Shown: positions 1-8,613 of the stretch, in pieces
Numbering within the stretch: position 1 is the first letter of the stretch
Layout of the letters: the number at the start of each line of letters is the position of its first letter
Assembly: GCF_042731755.1 (NCBI RefSeq)
Contig: NZ_JBHWLR010000007.1
Location: 267,246-331,245, forward strand
Length of the DNA: 64,000 nucleotides
Source: Promicromonospora sp042731755
GTDB taxonomy: Bacteria > Actinomycetota > Actinomycetes > Actinomycetales > Cellulomonadaceae
Direction: 5' to 3'
Position numbers and translations under genes: made by a program
The notes under the pieces: generated by a model
What the model saw: the letters and a program-made list of their open reading frames with translations, nothing else
What the model was told of the DNA's origin: nothing
Database searches by the model: none

Positions 1-2
1 TG

Positions 3-521
3 CACGGCCCGTCCGGCACCATCGTCGGCCCGGTGAGCGTCCGGGTGCCCGACGGCGGCACGCTGCTCGTCCACGGTGACGCGACGGCCCCGGTCAGCGC
101 CTTCCTGCTGGCCGTGGCCGGGCGGATCAAGGTGACGGGCGGGGTGGCGAAGACCGTGGGTCTGGTGCTGCCCGAGCGTGCCTCGTCCGTGCGGCACCGC
201 GTCGCGGTGGTCGACGCGGCCGCCGAGGGCGGGTCTCCCGCCGCGGCGGTCCGGCGAGCCCTGGGCGACAAGCCGAGGGTGCTCGTCGTGGACGCCACCG
301 AGACGGTGGGCGACCTGGCAGCACGCGCCGGGCTGGCACAGGCGGTCGCCGCCGCCCAGCGGGCGGGTGTCGCGGTGCTGCTCGGCTCGACCGGCTTCGC
401 CGCGACCGACCTGGCACCGGCCGGCGCTCAGACGCTGGACGTGACCCCGGGCGACCGAGCGACGGCCGGCGCCCACCTTGACCAGAACACCGACGTGACC
501 GAGCAGGAGGTGCGGGCATGA
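3..521 (+). CDS. ABC-ATPase-like protein, 5' end outside window
   Basis: The frame is open from the first bases, so the N-terminus lies outside the window; 172 residues are visible. The layout resembles an ABC ATP-binding subunit: a strand and loop at the Walker A position (LLVHGDATAPVSAFLLAVAG), then a Walker B-like strand RVLVVDA near residue 100. The Walker A lysine and the GKS/T triad are missing and no LSGGQ signature is visible, so ATP hydrolysis is doubtful. It overlaps the next gene by 4 bases (ATGA), so the two are translationally coupled, and it probably forms a complex with that YhgE/Pip membrane protein. Pairing of an ATPase-like protein with YhgE/Pip is common in actinobacteria. 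The assignment as a degenerate ABC ATPase is an inference from motif positions. Confidence 0.6.
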   Translation, partial: HGPSGTIVGPVSVRVPDGGTLLVHGDATAPVSAFLLAVAGRIKVTGGVAKTVGLVLPERASSVRHRVAVVDAAAEGGSPAAAVRRALGDKPRVLVVDATETVGDLAARAGLAQAVAAAQRAGVAVLLGSTGFAATDLAPAGAQTLDVTPGDRATAGAHLDQNTDVTEQEVRA

Positions 522-2902
522 GTACCGCAACGAGGTGGCTCCGGCCCGAGCCCTTCCGCAACCCGTGGCGCGCCGTGGCAGTGGCGCTCCTTCCCCTGAT
601 GATCCTGGGCCTGCTCATCTCGGCCCTGTGGAACCCGCAGGACCGGCTCGACACCGTCAAGGCCGCGATCGTGAACCTCGACGAGCCGGTGGAGATCGAC
701 GGCCAGACCGTGCCGCTCGGCCGTCAGCTCGCCGCCGGCCTGGTGAGCGGCGGCGAGACCGCCGACGCCGAGGCGGGCGAGGCCGCGGCGATCCCGGCGT
801 CGGACGCCAGCTACGACTGGGAGATCTCCGACGCGGCGACGGCGGCCGACGGCCTGGCCGACGGCACCTACGCGGCGGTCATCACCATCCCCGAGGGCTT
901 CTCCGCGGCGGCGACGTCGTTCAGCAGCGACGACCCGGAGGATGCGGAGCAGGCGACCATCGACGTCGCCACCGCCCCCGACGGCCGGGTGCTCGACGAC
1001 GCCCTCGCGCAGGTGGTGGCCCAGACCGCCACCGGCGTGCTCGGCAGCACCCTGACCGAGACGTACGTGGACAACGTGCTCGTCGGCTTCTCCACGCTCT
1101 CGGAGGAGCTGGGCAAGGCAGCCGACGGCGCCGGCCAGCTCGCCGACGGCGCGACCGAGGCGGGCAAGGGCGCGCAGCAGCTCGCGGACGGCGCGGGTGA
1201 CCTCGCCGACGGCGCGACCGAGGCGGGCAAGGGCGCGCAGCAGCTCGCGGACGGCGCACACCAGACCGCGGCCGGCGTGGCCGGCGTCGGCAACGGCGTC
1301 TCCAGCCTGGCCGGCGGTGCGGGACAGTGGGCCTCGGGCGCCGAGGAGTGGGCGGCGGGCGCCGACCAGGCCGCAGCGGGCGTCGACCAGCTGGCCGCGG
1401 GTGCGGGCCAGTCGGCCGTCGGTGCGGGCGACCTGGCCTCGGGGGCCGACGACCTCGCGGGCGGTGCGAAGAAGGTCGCTACCGGGGCTGAGGGCCTCGC
1501 GGGCGGGCTCGCGGAGACATCGGCGAAGCTGCAGGGCAGCTCCGCCGCTCCGGGGCCGGCAGACGCGGCGACCCAGCTCGCCGCGGGCGCGTCCGACGTC
1601 TCAGGTGGGGTGTCCCAGCTGGTCAAGGGCATGGACTCGGCCTGCGCCGATCCCGCGATCGACCCACGCCTGATCGCCCTGTGCGCGCAGCTGCCGCAGC
1701 TCAAGGAGCTCGAGTCGGGCGCCGAGCAGGTCGCCGGTGGCATGTCCGGTCTGGCCGGGCAGCCCGGCTCCTCGACCAAGAAGCCGACTGGCCTCTACGA
1801 GCTCACCGCGGGCATCTCCGGCCTGGCCGAGGGCGGCGCAGAGCTTGCGTCCGGCGCCGGTCAGGTCTCGGGCGGGGCTTCGGCCCTCGCCGGCGGTGCG
1901 CACCAGCTCGCCGGTGGTCTGAACGAGCTGGCTGCGGGTGCCGACCAGGCAGCCGGCGGCGTGAGCGCGCTGTCCGCGGGCGCGAGTGAGCTCTCCACCG
2001 GCGCTGGCGGCATCTCGTCCGGTGCGTCGCAGCTCGCGACCGGTGCCGGTCAGCTGGCGGCCGGTTCGAGCCAGCTCGCCACGGGTGTGGACGGTCTGGC
2101 CGGTGGCGTCACAGAGCTGGGCAGCGGCACCAGCCAGCTCGCGACCGGCGTCGACGGCCTGGCCGACGGCGTCGGCGAGCTGGCGGGCGGCGCGACGGAC
2201 CTCTCGGACGGCCTGGGTCAGGCGACCGAGGAGATCCCGTCGTACACGGAGCAGGAGCGGAAGTCCCTGGCCTCCGTCGTGGCCGACCCGGTCGCGACCG
2301 ACGGCGAGGTCACCGACCTCAACACCGGCGCGACCGGCCCGATGTTCGCCGTGCTGGCGCTCTGGCTCGGCGCGCTCGCGCTGATGATCGTGTTCCCGCC
2401 GGTGCCGCTGCGCGCCCGCGGCTCCACGCGCGGCGCGTTCCGGCTCACGCTCGGGACGTTCGTCGTCCCCGCCGCGATCAGCCTCTTCACGGGCCTCGCG
2501 ACGGGCGCGATCCTGGCCGGCATCGAGGGTCTCGACGTGGGCGGCTGGCTCGCGGCGATGGGCTTCGGCGCGCTCGTGTCGGTCGCGTTCGTCGCGGTCA
2601 ACCAGGCGCTCGCCGCGGCGCTCGGGCACATCGGCCGAGGCGTGAGCCTCCTGATCGCGGTGCTCGTCATCGCGACGGGAGTCGTGTCGACCGTGCCGGG
2701 CCTGCTGGACGGTCTGGCCGGGTTCCTCCCGGTGGGTCCGGCCCAGGTCGGCCTCGTGCGGCTCATCGAGCCCGGCACGGGCGGCATCGGCATGGCGATC
2801 GCCGCGATGGTCCTCTGGGCCGCCGCGGGTCTGGTCGTCACGACGCTCATGGTCGCGCGCGAGCGCACCGTCCGGGTCGCGGAGCTCCTCCGCACCGCCT
2901 GA
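518..2902 (+). CDS. YhgE/Pip family membrane protein
   Basis: A 794-residue protein with the architecture of the YhgE/Pip (phage infection protein) family. One membrane segment lies at about residues 18-38. A long extracytoplasmic region follows, including a stretch of about 400 residues made of repeats of the type LAxGAxxLAxGA. About five membrane segments fill the last 180 residues. The repeat region probably forms a long helical or coiled rod. Family members serve as phage receptors in Gram-positive bacteria, and EsaA of type VII secretion is a distant relative; the role in actinobacteria is not settled. The start overlaps the ATPase-like gene, so it is probably a transporter-like pair. 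No signal for substrate is visible. Confidence 0.85.
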   Translation: MSTATRWLRPEPFRNPWRAVAVALLPLMILGLLISALWNPQDRLDTVKAAIVNLDEPVEIDGQTVPLGRQLAAGLVSGGETADAEAGEAAAIPASDASYDWEISDAATAADGLADGTYAAVITIPEGFSAAATSFSSDDPEDAEQATIDVATAPDGRVLDDALAQVVAQTATGVLGSTLTETYVDNVLVGFSTLSEELGKAADGAGQLADGATEAGKGAQQLADGAGDLADGATEAGKGAQQLADGAHQTAAGVAGVGNGVSSLAGGAGQWASGAEEWAAGADQAAAGVDQLAAGAGQSAVGAGDLASGADDLAGGAKKVATGAEGLAGGLAETSAKLQGSSAAPGPADAATQLAAGASDVSGGVSQLVKGMDSACADPAIDPRLIALCAQLPQLKELESGAEQVAGGMSGLAGQPGSSTKKPTGLYELTAGISGLAEGGAELASGAGQVSGGASALAGGAHQLAGGLNELAAGADQAAGGVSALSAGASELSTGAGGISSGASQLATGAGQLAAGSSQLATGVDGLAGGVTELGSGTSQLATGVDGLADGVGELAGGATDLSDGLGQATEEIPSYTEQERKSLASVVADPVATDGEVTDLNTGATGPMFAVLALWLGALALMIVFPPVPLRARGSTRGAFRLTLGTFVVPAAISLFTGLATGAILAGIEGLDVGGWLAAMGFGALVSVAFVAVNQALAAALGHIGRGVSLLIAVLVIATGVVSTVPGLLDGLAGFLPVGPAQVGLVRLIEPGTGGIGMAIAAMVLWAAAGLVVTTLMVARERTVRVAELLRTA
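1139..1257 (+). repeat. Exact 56-bp direct repeat in the YhgE/Pip coding region
   Basis: Bases 1139-1194 are repeated exactly at 1202-1257, with a period of 63 bases (21 codons). Each copy encodes the ADGATEAGKGAQQLADGA unit. The neighbouring GA repeats have drifted, so this is a recent in-frame duplication. Confidence 0.95.
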
Positions 2903-2911
2903 CCCACCTCC

Positions 2912-2972
2912 GCTGAGTGCGGGATATTTGCTCTTCCAGCAGGCTGGAAGGCGCAAATATCCCGCACTCAGC
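2912..2972. terminator. Long nested hairpin between convergent genes
   Basis: Arms 2912-2931 and 2953-2972 are perfect 20-base complements (gctgagtgcgggatatttgc and its reverse). The loop holds a second perfect 8-base stem (2933-2940 with 2943-2950). It lies 9 bases after the YhgE/Pip stop and overlaps the stop codon of the opposite gene, so it probably ends transcription in both directions. The arms contain an AT-rich core (GATATTTG) unusual in this genome, so a dispersed repeat is also possible. Confidence 0.75.
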
Positions 2973-3342
2973 TGTTTTCGACGCGGCGCAGGCGGCCCGC
3001 CGTGTCCGGCCACGGCACGTGCACCGGCTCCAGCGGGACCAGGGCCTTCGCCAGGAAGGCGTCGCGCAGCACGACGCCGGCGGGGGAGAGCTCGCTGATC
3101 GCGAGCTCCCGGCCCGCGCCGTCGAGCAGCCAGTGCTCCGCGAGCTCGCGGAGGCCACGATCGAGCACCAGCTCCTCGGCCGCGTGGTAGTCGCACACGT
3201 CGCCGACGGCGTGGCCGAGGCGGTTGCGCGGGATCACCTCGGCGTAGTCCTCGGTCACCGGTTCGAGGTAACCGACGGTCTCGCCGTCCTCCCGCGTGAC
3301 CGCCAGCCATGTGTCGACTGGGGCTGTCTCCGGCATAGTCAT
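2968..3342 (-). CDS. Conserved small hypothetical protein
   Basis: A 124-residue acidic protein that I do not recognise. It has no signal peptide, membrane segment or cysteine pair. The sequence reads like a compact alpha/beta domain: an N-terminal beta-rich part (TWLAVTREDGETVGYLEP), then two helices with Asp/Glu and Leu, and a C-terminal strand (LVPLEPVHVPWP). A TAGGGT -10 box at 3354-3349 ends 6 bases before the ATG, so the mRNA is probably leaderless and the first ATG is used; a second ATG lies two codons on. It is monocistronic, convergent with the YhgE/Pip gene. Confidence 0.7.
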   Translation of the reverse strand: MTMPETAPVDTWLAVTREDGETVGYLEPVTEDYAEVIPRNRLGHAVGDVCDYHAAEELVLDRGLRELAEHWLLDGAGRELAISELSPAGVVLRDAFLAKALVPLEPVHVPWPDTAGRLRRVENS

Positions 3343-3419
3343 GGCTCGACCCTAGGGTCGCCCACGGCGCCCGCGCCCGCTGTTTTCGAGCAGGGCACGG
3401 GCACCGGCGCGCGGGACGC

Positions 3420-4823
3420 TCAGCCCAGGTCGGACTTCCGGATCAGCCCGTGCACACCCACCGTCCGGTCGACGACCTGCGAGACGGCGAAGTCGGCCGC
3501 CGCCGAGAGATAGGCGTAGGCGACCGCCCGGTCCAGGCCGTGGTCGTGCTCCAGGAAGTCCAGCGCGTTGACGACGGCCCGGCGCATCGCGACGTCGAGG
3601 TCGCTGAGCTGGCCGCCCACCGCGCCGTCCGGGTCGGACAGGCCGATCGGGATCCACGCGTCCGCGGTCTCGGCGAAGGGGTACGAGTACGCGACCGACG
3701 GTGCGTCCCCGGAACCGGGCTTGCAGACCGTGAGCCGGAACGTCCCGCGCAGCGAGCCCTCCATGGCGGTGAGCGCCACCTCGCCGTCGCCCATCGCCAT
3801 GTGCGGGTCGCCGACGTAGAAGAGCGCGCCCTCGGCGCTGACCGGCAGGTAGAACGTGGAGCCGGCGCCGAGGTGGCTGATGTCGATGTTGCCGCCGCCC
3901 AGCGTCGGCGGGATCGAGTTGGCCTCGGGCGCGGTCAGGCTGGTCGTCTCGGCGTAGGCGACGCCCATCATCCCGAAGAAGGTCCGGAGCGGGAACCGCA
4001 CCCGTCCCCGGCCGGAGCCCATGGTCGCGTGGTCGCCGTGCACCTCGGCGAACACGGACACGTTGCCGTACTCGGTCGGGACGCCGGAGCCGCGGCCGTC
4101 GGTCGCGACGGGTGGCATCACCTCGTCGAGCGTGATCCCGGCGGGCGCGCCCGCCGCCGTCGCAGCGAGTGAGCCCTTGCCGTGGCGCGACGAGACCACG
4201 CCGTACGGCACACGGGGCGTGGCCTCCAGCGTCTCGATCTTCAGCACGTCGCCCGGTTCGGCACCCTCCACGAACACGGGTCCGGTCACGACGTGCGGCC
4301 CGTCGACGTCGAAGTTCCGCGCCGTCCGGGAGTACCCGGCGGCGATCGCGGCGGCGTCGTCGAGCACCTCGCGGCGTCGCACGCCGTGCTCGGCGAAGTA
4401 GGCGACCGGGTCCCGGCCCTGGTCCTCGAGGATGCCCTCGTGGGACACGGAGTCGATGGTGATGGTCCGTCCCGAGCGCACGCGCGCCACGGCGTCGGCG
4501 TGCACCGACGGGACGTAGCCCCACAGGACGTCGTCGGTGTCGGAGCCCAGATAGACGTCGCCGCGGATACGCCCCCGGCCGGGCTGGAGGATCCCGGAGA
4601 ACTTCCCGGAGCCCCGCCCGCCAGCACCCCGCGCGGCGGACGCACCCGCCGCAGCCGACGCGGTCGCGGCCGACGCCGGCACCGCCGATCCCGCGGCCAG
4701 CGCCGATCCCGCCCCCACGCCGAGCGCGGCCTGCAGGAACCGGCGCCTGCCCAGGGCCGCGACCAGCGTCTGTGCTGCCGTTCGTCCGTCGTGCTGTCCG
4801 CCTTGCTGTCCGCGAGGTGTCAC
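3420..4823 (-). CDS. Tat-exported acetamidase/formamidase family protein
   Basis: A 467-residue protein of the acetamidase/formamidase (FmdA/AmdA) family, whose members hydrolyse short amides to ammonia and acid. The N-terminus has a twin-arginine signal (GRRRFLQAALGVGAG, then AASAVPASAATA), so it should be exported folded. The mature part contains the conserved family stretches ITIDSVSHEGI and PLRTFFGMMGVA, and the late SAAADFAVSQVVDRTVGVH block. I chose GTG 4823 because AAGGAG lies 9 bases upstream; the open frame extends to 4928 without a ribosome site. Exported members of this mostly cytoplasmic family are less usual. The substrate is not known from sequence. Confidence 0.85.
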   Translation of the reverse strand: MTPRGQQGGQHDGRTAAQTLVAALGRRRFLQAALGVGAGSALAAGSAVPASAATASAAAGASAARGAGGRGSGKFSGILQPGRGRIRGDVYLGSDTDDVLWGYVPSVHADAVARVRSGRTITIDSVSHEGILEDQGRDPVAYFAEHGVRRREVLDDAAAIAAGYSRTARNFDVDGPHVVTGPVFVEGAEPGDVLKIETLEATPRVPYGVVSSRHGKGSLAATAAGAPAGITLDEVMPPVATDGRGSGVPTEYGNVSVFAEVHGDHATMGSGRGRVRFPLRTFFGMMGVAYAETTSLTAPEANSIPPTLGGGNIDISHLGAGSTFYLPVSAEGALFYVGDPHMAMGDGEVALTAMEGSLRGTFRLTVCKPGSGDAPSVAYSYPFAETADAWIPIGLSDPDGAVGGQLSDLDVAMRRAVVNALDFLEHDHGLDRAVAYAYLSAAADFAVSQVVDRTVGVHGLIRKSDLG

Positions 4824-4929
4824 GGGTCCACGCTCCTTCGGTCGGGCGCGCGGTCGGGCACCGCGCGCCCCTGACGCTAGGAAGCGGAGATTTCGCCCGG
4901 ATGTGCGGATCGTTACGACAGCGACCATT

Positions 4930-4968
4930 CACCTGCTGCCAGGCGGCCCTCGCTGCTGGCAGCAGGTG
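4930..4968 (-). terminator. Hairpin after the M20 amidohydrolase gene
   Basis: Perfect 13-base arms (cacctgctgccag at 4930-4942 and its complement at 4956-4968) with a 13-base loop. It lies about 105 bases beyond the stop of the amidohydrolase gene read from the minus strand and just before the promoter area of the acetamidase-like gene. No T-run is present. Confidence 0.55.
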
Positions 4969-5072
4969 CATGGTCGACGCCGGTCCGCGGCTGGGCTGCG
5001 GGGGCTGCGGGGGCTGCCGTGCCGCCGGCCGCGGCCCGGCTCGTCGACACGCCCGCCCGCGGGCGACGGCCG

Positions 5073-6476
5073 TCAGTCGAAGTAGCGCACCACGTCCACC
5101 GGGCCGCCCTGCGCGGCGAACTCCTCGTGGACGGCGGCGCGTAGCCCCGCGTCGCACAGGTAGTCCAGGGCCGTCGCCGCCAGTCCGGCGGCGCTGTCGA
5201 CGGCGGCCGCGACCGCCGCCGGGGTCGCCGCCGCGGCCGCGAACTCCGCCGTGTGCAGCGCGACGTCCGGCGCGGAGACCTGCACCAGGGGGTGGATGCC
5301 GGGGATCCGGAACGAGACGTTGCCGAAGTCCGTCGACGCCGCGAGCGTCTCCGAGAGCACGCCTGCGGGCAGCGGGTCGCGTCCGCGCCGGCGCTGGGCC
5401 GAGACCCACCGCTCGGTCAGCGTGTCGTTGGTGCGCACGGGGAGGCTCGGGTGCGCGCCGTCGTCCCAGGTGATCTCCACCTCGGTGCCGGTCATCAGGG
5501 CCGCACCACGGGCGATGTCGTCGAGGCGGCGCGAGAGGTCGCGCAGGGTGTCGGGGTACTTGGAGCGCGCGTACAGGTGCACCACCGCGCGCTCGGTGAT
5601 GATGCTGGGCCGCGTGCCGCCCTCGGCGATCGTCGCGTGCACGCGGTCCACGGGCGGCATCTGCTGCCGCAGCAGGCCGATGCCGTGGTAGGCGAGGGTC
5701 GCGGCGTCCAGCGCGTTCCGGCCCATGTACGGCTGGGCCGAGGCGTGCGCCGGCCGACCCGTGAAGGTCCAGGTCAGCAGACGGCGGCCGAGCCAGACCT
5801 GGTCGGCGACGTCGAGCCCGTACGGGTGCACCATGATCGCGGCGTCGATGCCCTCCAACGCCCCGTTGCGGGCCAGGACCTCCTTGCCGGAGTGCCCCTC
5901 CTCCGCGGGCGTCCCGAGCAGGACGACGCGGCCCGCTGGGACCACACCGGACGCAGAGCCGGCAGCGCCGCCGAACGGGTCACCCGACGTCAGCACCTCG
6001 TGCAGCGCGAGGAACGCACCGACGCCGGACGCCGCGATGACGTTGTGGCCGCAGGCGTGCCCGATGCCGGGCAGCGCGTCGTACTCGGCGCAGATGGCGA
6101 TGGTCGGCCCGGCGGGGTCGCCGAACTCGGCCCGGAACGCCGTCGGCACCCCGTGGGCACCCAGTTCCGCCTCGACGCCGTGCCGGGCGAGCACCTCCAC
6201 CAGCGTCGCGGCGCTCTGGTGCTCCTCGAAGGCCGGCTCGGGGTGCTCGTGCAGCCGCCGGACGATCTCCGCGAGCTCGGGTTCGAGCCGGTCCGCCGCC
6301 TGCTCGACGGCGGCGACCAGGTCGGCGGGCGCGCCGACGTCGGGCCGGGCCGTGCCCGTGCCGGCTGCCCCACCGTAGGCCGCGCCGGCCAGGGCGGCCC
6401 GCCGCCCCGCGGTCTCGGCGACCAGGTGGTCGAGGTACGCGGTGCTGGGCGGAGTGGGGCGGTTCATGCGGTCCAT
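5073..6476 (-). CDS. M20 family amidohydrolase (AbgB/peptidase M20D-like)
   Basis: A metal-dependent amidohydrolase of 467 residues. The metal-binding motif HACGHN, the catalytic and metal acidic stretch GTPAEEGHSGK, and the dimerisation-domain motif RPAHASAQPYMGRNALDA are all present, as in N-acyl amino acid amidohydrolases and aminobenzoyl-glutamate utilisation protein B. It is expected to be cytoplasmic and to cleave an N-acyl or peptide-like amide. The start is uncertain: GTG 6509, ATG 6476 and ATG 6467 are in frame and none has a good ribosome site. I take ATG 6476 because conserved sequence begins well downstream. It is the only gene between the hairpin at 4930-4968 and the assembly gap. 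Confidence 0.85.
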   Translation of the reverse strand: MDRMNRPTPPSTAYLDHLVAETAGRRAALAGAAYGGAAGTGTARPDVGAPADLVAAVEQAADRLEPELAEIVRRLHEHPEPAFEEHQSAATLVEVLARHGVEAELGAHGVPTAFRAEFGDPAGPTIAICAEYDALPGIGHACGHNVIAASGVGAFLALHEVLTSGDPFGGAAGSASGVVPAGRVVLLGTPAEEGHSGKEVLARNGALEGIDAAIMVHPYGLDVADQVWLGRRLLTWTFTGRPAHASAQPYMGRNALDAATLAYHGIGLLRQQMPPVDRVHATIAEGGTRPSIITERAVVHLYARSKYPDTLRDLSRRLDDIARGAALMTGTEVEITWDDGAHPSLPVRTNDTLTERWVSAQRRRGRDPLPAGVLSETLAASTDFGNVSFRIPGIHPLVQVSAPDVALHTAEFAAAAATPAAVAAAVDSAAGLAATALDYLCDAGLRAAVHEEFAAQGGPVDVVRYFD

Positions 6477-6846
6477 CGTATGGAGAGCGTTACACGACCG
6501 AATAATCACCCTTTACGTGACGACCCCAGGCCGCCCGATCACCCGATCGCGCCGGGGAACGGGATCTTCCTGGACTGATCCATCCCGTCCACCTCGCCGA
6601 AACGGAACGCCCGGTCCGGGTGTGGGGGGGGGGGGAGGGGGGGTGGGGGAGACCCCCACTTCGCCGGGACGACGCCGGCCGTCCCGCCCACTCGACGATC
6701 CCGCACCTCCGNNNNNNNNNNCAACAGCGACCTCTACGCCCCCACCTCCGTCCACCCCCACCTGTGGGAAGGGGACCCGTTCCGGGCACCGCCCGGACAT
6801 GCCCCTCGCGCGCAACCGGACCGGGCATTCCTGGTCCTGGGACCGG
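6477..6846. other. Gene-free stretch with poor sequence around an assembly gap
   Basis: Bases 6477-6540 could hold the promoter of the amidohydrolase gene. From about 6555 the sequence is suspect: G-runs at 6623-6650 and a ten-base N gap at 6712-6721. Parts of 6567-6621, read in reverse complement, resemble 6817-6856, including the end of purB. No credible gene is seen. Confidence 0.7.
6712..6721. other. Assembly gap (10 N)
   Basis: Ten N in a row, the usual placeholder for a scaffold join of unknown size. Any reading frame that crosses it is not real evidence. Confidence 0.99.
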
Positions 6847-8352
6847 TCAGTCCAGGTAGTCCTTGACGAGCTGCTCCGCCAGGCCGGTGTAGGTGGCGGG
6901 GGTCAGCTCCGCGAGGCGAGCCGCGACGTCGTCGGGCAGCCCGAGCCCGGCGACGAACTCGCGCATGCGCGCGCCGTCCACCCGCTGGCCCCGCGTGAGG
7001 TCCTTGAGGCGCTCGTACGGGTTCTCCATGCCGGGCACGCCCGCGACCGACGCCGCGCGCATCGCGGACTGGACGGGCTCGCCCAGCACCTCCCAGTTGG
7101 CGTCGAGGTCCTCGCGCAGCAGGGTCTCGTTCACGGCGAGCCGGTCCAGGCCGCGCGACACGTTGTCGATCGCGAGCAGGCCGTGCCCGAAGGCCGGGCC
7201 GATGTTCCGCTGCGTCGTGGAGTCGGTGAGGTCGCGCTGCAGGCGGCTGGTGACCAGCGTCGCCGACAGGGTGTCCAGGAGCGCGCACGAGATCTCGAGG
7301 TTGGCCTCGGCGTTCTCGAACCGGATGGGGTTCACCTTGTGCGGCATCGTCGACGAGCCCGTGGCGCCCTCGACCGGGATCTGCGTGAAGAACCCGAGCG
7401 AGATGTAGGTCCACACGTCCGTCGCGAGGTTGTGCAGGATGCGGTTGAAGCGGGCGACGTCGGAGTAGACCTCGGCCTGCCAGTCGTGCGACTCGATCTG
7501 CGTGGTCAGCGGGTTCCAGTCCAGCCCGAGGCCCTCGACGAACGCCTTCGACACTGCCGGCCAGTCGGCCGAGGGGACGGCGACCGTGTGCGCGCCGTAG
7601 GTGCCGGTGGCGCCGTTCAGCTTGCCCAGGAACTCGGCGCCCTCGACGCGCCGGAGCTGACGCCGCAGGCGGTGCGCCAGCACGGCGAGCTCCTTGCCCA
7701 GGGTCGACGGCGTGGCGGGCTGGCCGTGCGTGCGGCTGAGCAGGGGGGCGGCGGCGTGCTCACGCGCCATGCCCGCGAGCTGGTCGACGACGGCGGTCGC
7801 GGCCGGCAGCCAGACCTCGCGCACCGCGCCGCGCACCATCAGGGCGTACGACAGGTTGTTGATGTCCTCGCTGGTGCAGGCGAAGTGCACCAGCTCGCTG
7901 GCGGCGGGCAGGCTCGTCTCGCCCAGCGCCTCGGGCGCCACGGCGATCCGCCGCTTGATGAAGTACTCGACGGCCTTGACGTCGTGCACCGTCTCGCGCT
8001 CGATCTCGGCCAGCTCGGCGATCTCGTCCGCGCCGAACGTCGCGGGGATCGCGCGGAGATAGTCGATCTCCTGCTGCGACAGCGTGGGCGCACCCGGCAC
8101 GACCGGCGCGTCGACGCCCGGGGCGCCGTTGCACAGCGTGATGAGCCACTCCACCTCGACGTGGATACGCTCGCGGTTCAGCGCGGCCTCGCTCAGGTGG
8201 TCCACGAGCGGGGCCACCGCCTTGCGGTACCGGCCGTCCAGCGGGCCGAGCGCGATGGCCGGGCTCACCTCCGCGAGGGCGACGCGGGTGACGGCGCCGG
8301 CGGAGTCGGCAGGGCTGGCAGCAGGGGCGGTGGTCTCAGGCACGTGCTCCAT
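6847..8352 (-). CDS. purB: Adenylosuccinate lyase
   Basis: PurB of about 501 residues. It acts twice in purine synthesis, removing fumarate from SAICAR and from adenylosuccinate. The fumarase/aspartase superfamily signature GSSTMPHKVNP is at about residues 331-341. The substrate loop TSEDINNLSYAL and the catalytic-histidine region SRTHGQPATPSTLGKEL are intact. The C-terminus is complete just before the assembly gap. ATG 8352 is preceded closely by GGGAGA. The open frame runs much further upstream, but that extension is Arg/Pro-rich and not homologous. The gene stands alone, divergent from the small protein/hydrolase pair. Confidence 0.97.
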   Translation of the reverse strand: MEHVPETTAPAASPADSAGAVTRVALAEVSPAIALGPLDGRYRKAVAPLVDHLSEAALNRERIHVEVEWLITLCNGAPGVDAPVVPGAPTLSQQEIDYLRAIPATFGADEIAELAEIERETVHDVKAVEYFIKRRIAVAPEALGETSLPAASELVHFACTSEDINNLSYALMVRGAVREVWLPAATAVVDQLAGMAREHAAAPLLSRTHGQPATPSTLGKELAVLAHRLRRQLRRVEGAEFLGKLNGATGTYGAHTVAVPSADWPAVSKAFVEGLGLDWNPLTTQIESHDWQAEVYSDVARFNRILHNLATDVWTYISLGFFTQIPVEGATGSSTMPHKVNPIRFENAEANLEISCALLDTLSATLVTSRLQRDLTDSTTQRNIGPAFGHGLLAIDNVSRGLDRLAVNETLLREDLDANWEVLGEPVQSAMRAASVAGVPGMENPYERLKDLTRGQRVDGARMREFVAGLGLPDDVAARLAELTPATYTGLAEQLVKDYLD

Positions 8353-8417
8353 TCTCCCACGGGCCGCTCTTCCCGCGGCCTCGTCGTCCACAACACCGCG
8401 CGCTGCGGGGCCACGTC

Positions 8418-8441
8418 TCGGTCGCGCGGCCGCGCGACCGA
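8418..8441. promoter_or_regulatory. Perfect 24-bp palindrome between divergent genes
   Basis: Twelve-base arms (tcggtcgcgcgg and its exact complement) without a spacer, 66 bases upstream of purB and 173 bases upstream of the small gene at 8614. It could be an operator or a hairpin. Because its core is pure G and C, part of the symmetry may be chance in this base composition. Confidence 0.4.
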
Positions 8442-8613
8442 CCCTCCCGACGGCGTTCGGCGGGCGCGAGCGCGACCACAGAGGGCAGTTCGGACCGTCC
8501 GTGCACAGGCACTCCGCCCCGCCCGACGCCGCCCCACCGGCCCGGCCTACGGTCGCCGCAAGACGTGACCGGCCGACCAGGGGAGTGCGAGCGCCGATGA
8601 ACAGAGCCCGTCC

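Noticed and set aside
1100..2220. Regular repeats in the YhgE/Pip gene as a possible CRISPR or tandem array
   Set aside because: The repeats are in-frame protein repeats (LAxGA) with variable DNA, not identical repeats with spacers.
1601..3310. A 569-codon minus-strand frame over the YhgE/Pip gene
   Set aside because: Composition is Arg/Gly/Asp-rich and it is antisense to a clear family member.
3352..5409. A 685-codon minus-strand frame overlapping the acetamidase-like gene in another frame
   Set aside because: No homology-like pattern and it covers two real genes in a different phase.
6442..8568. A plus-strand frame that runs through the N gap
   Set aside because: It crosses unknown bases and is antisense to purB.
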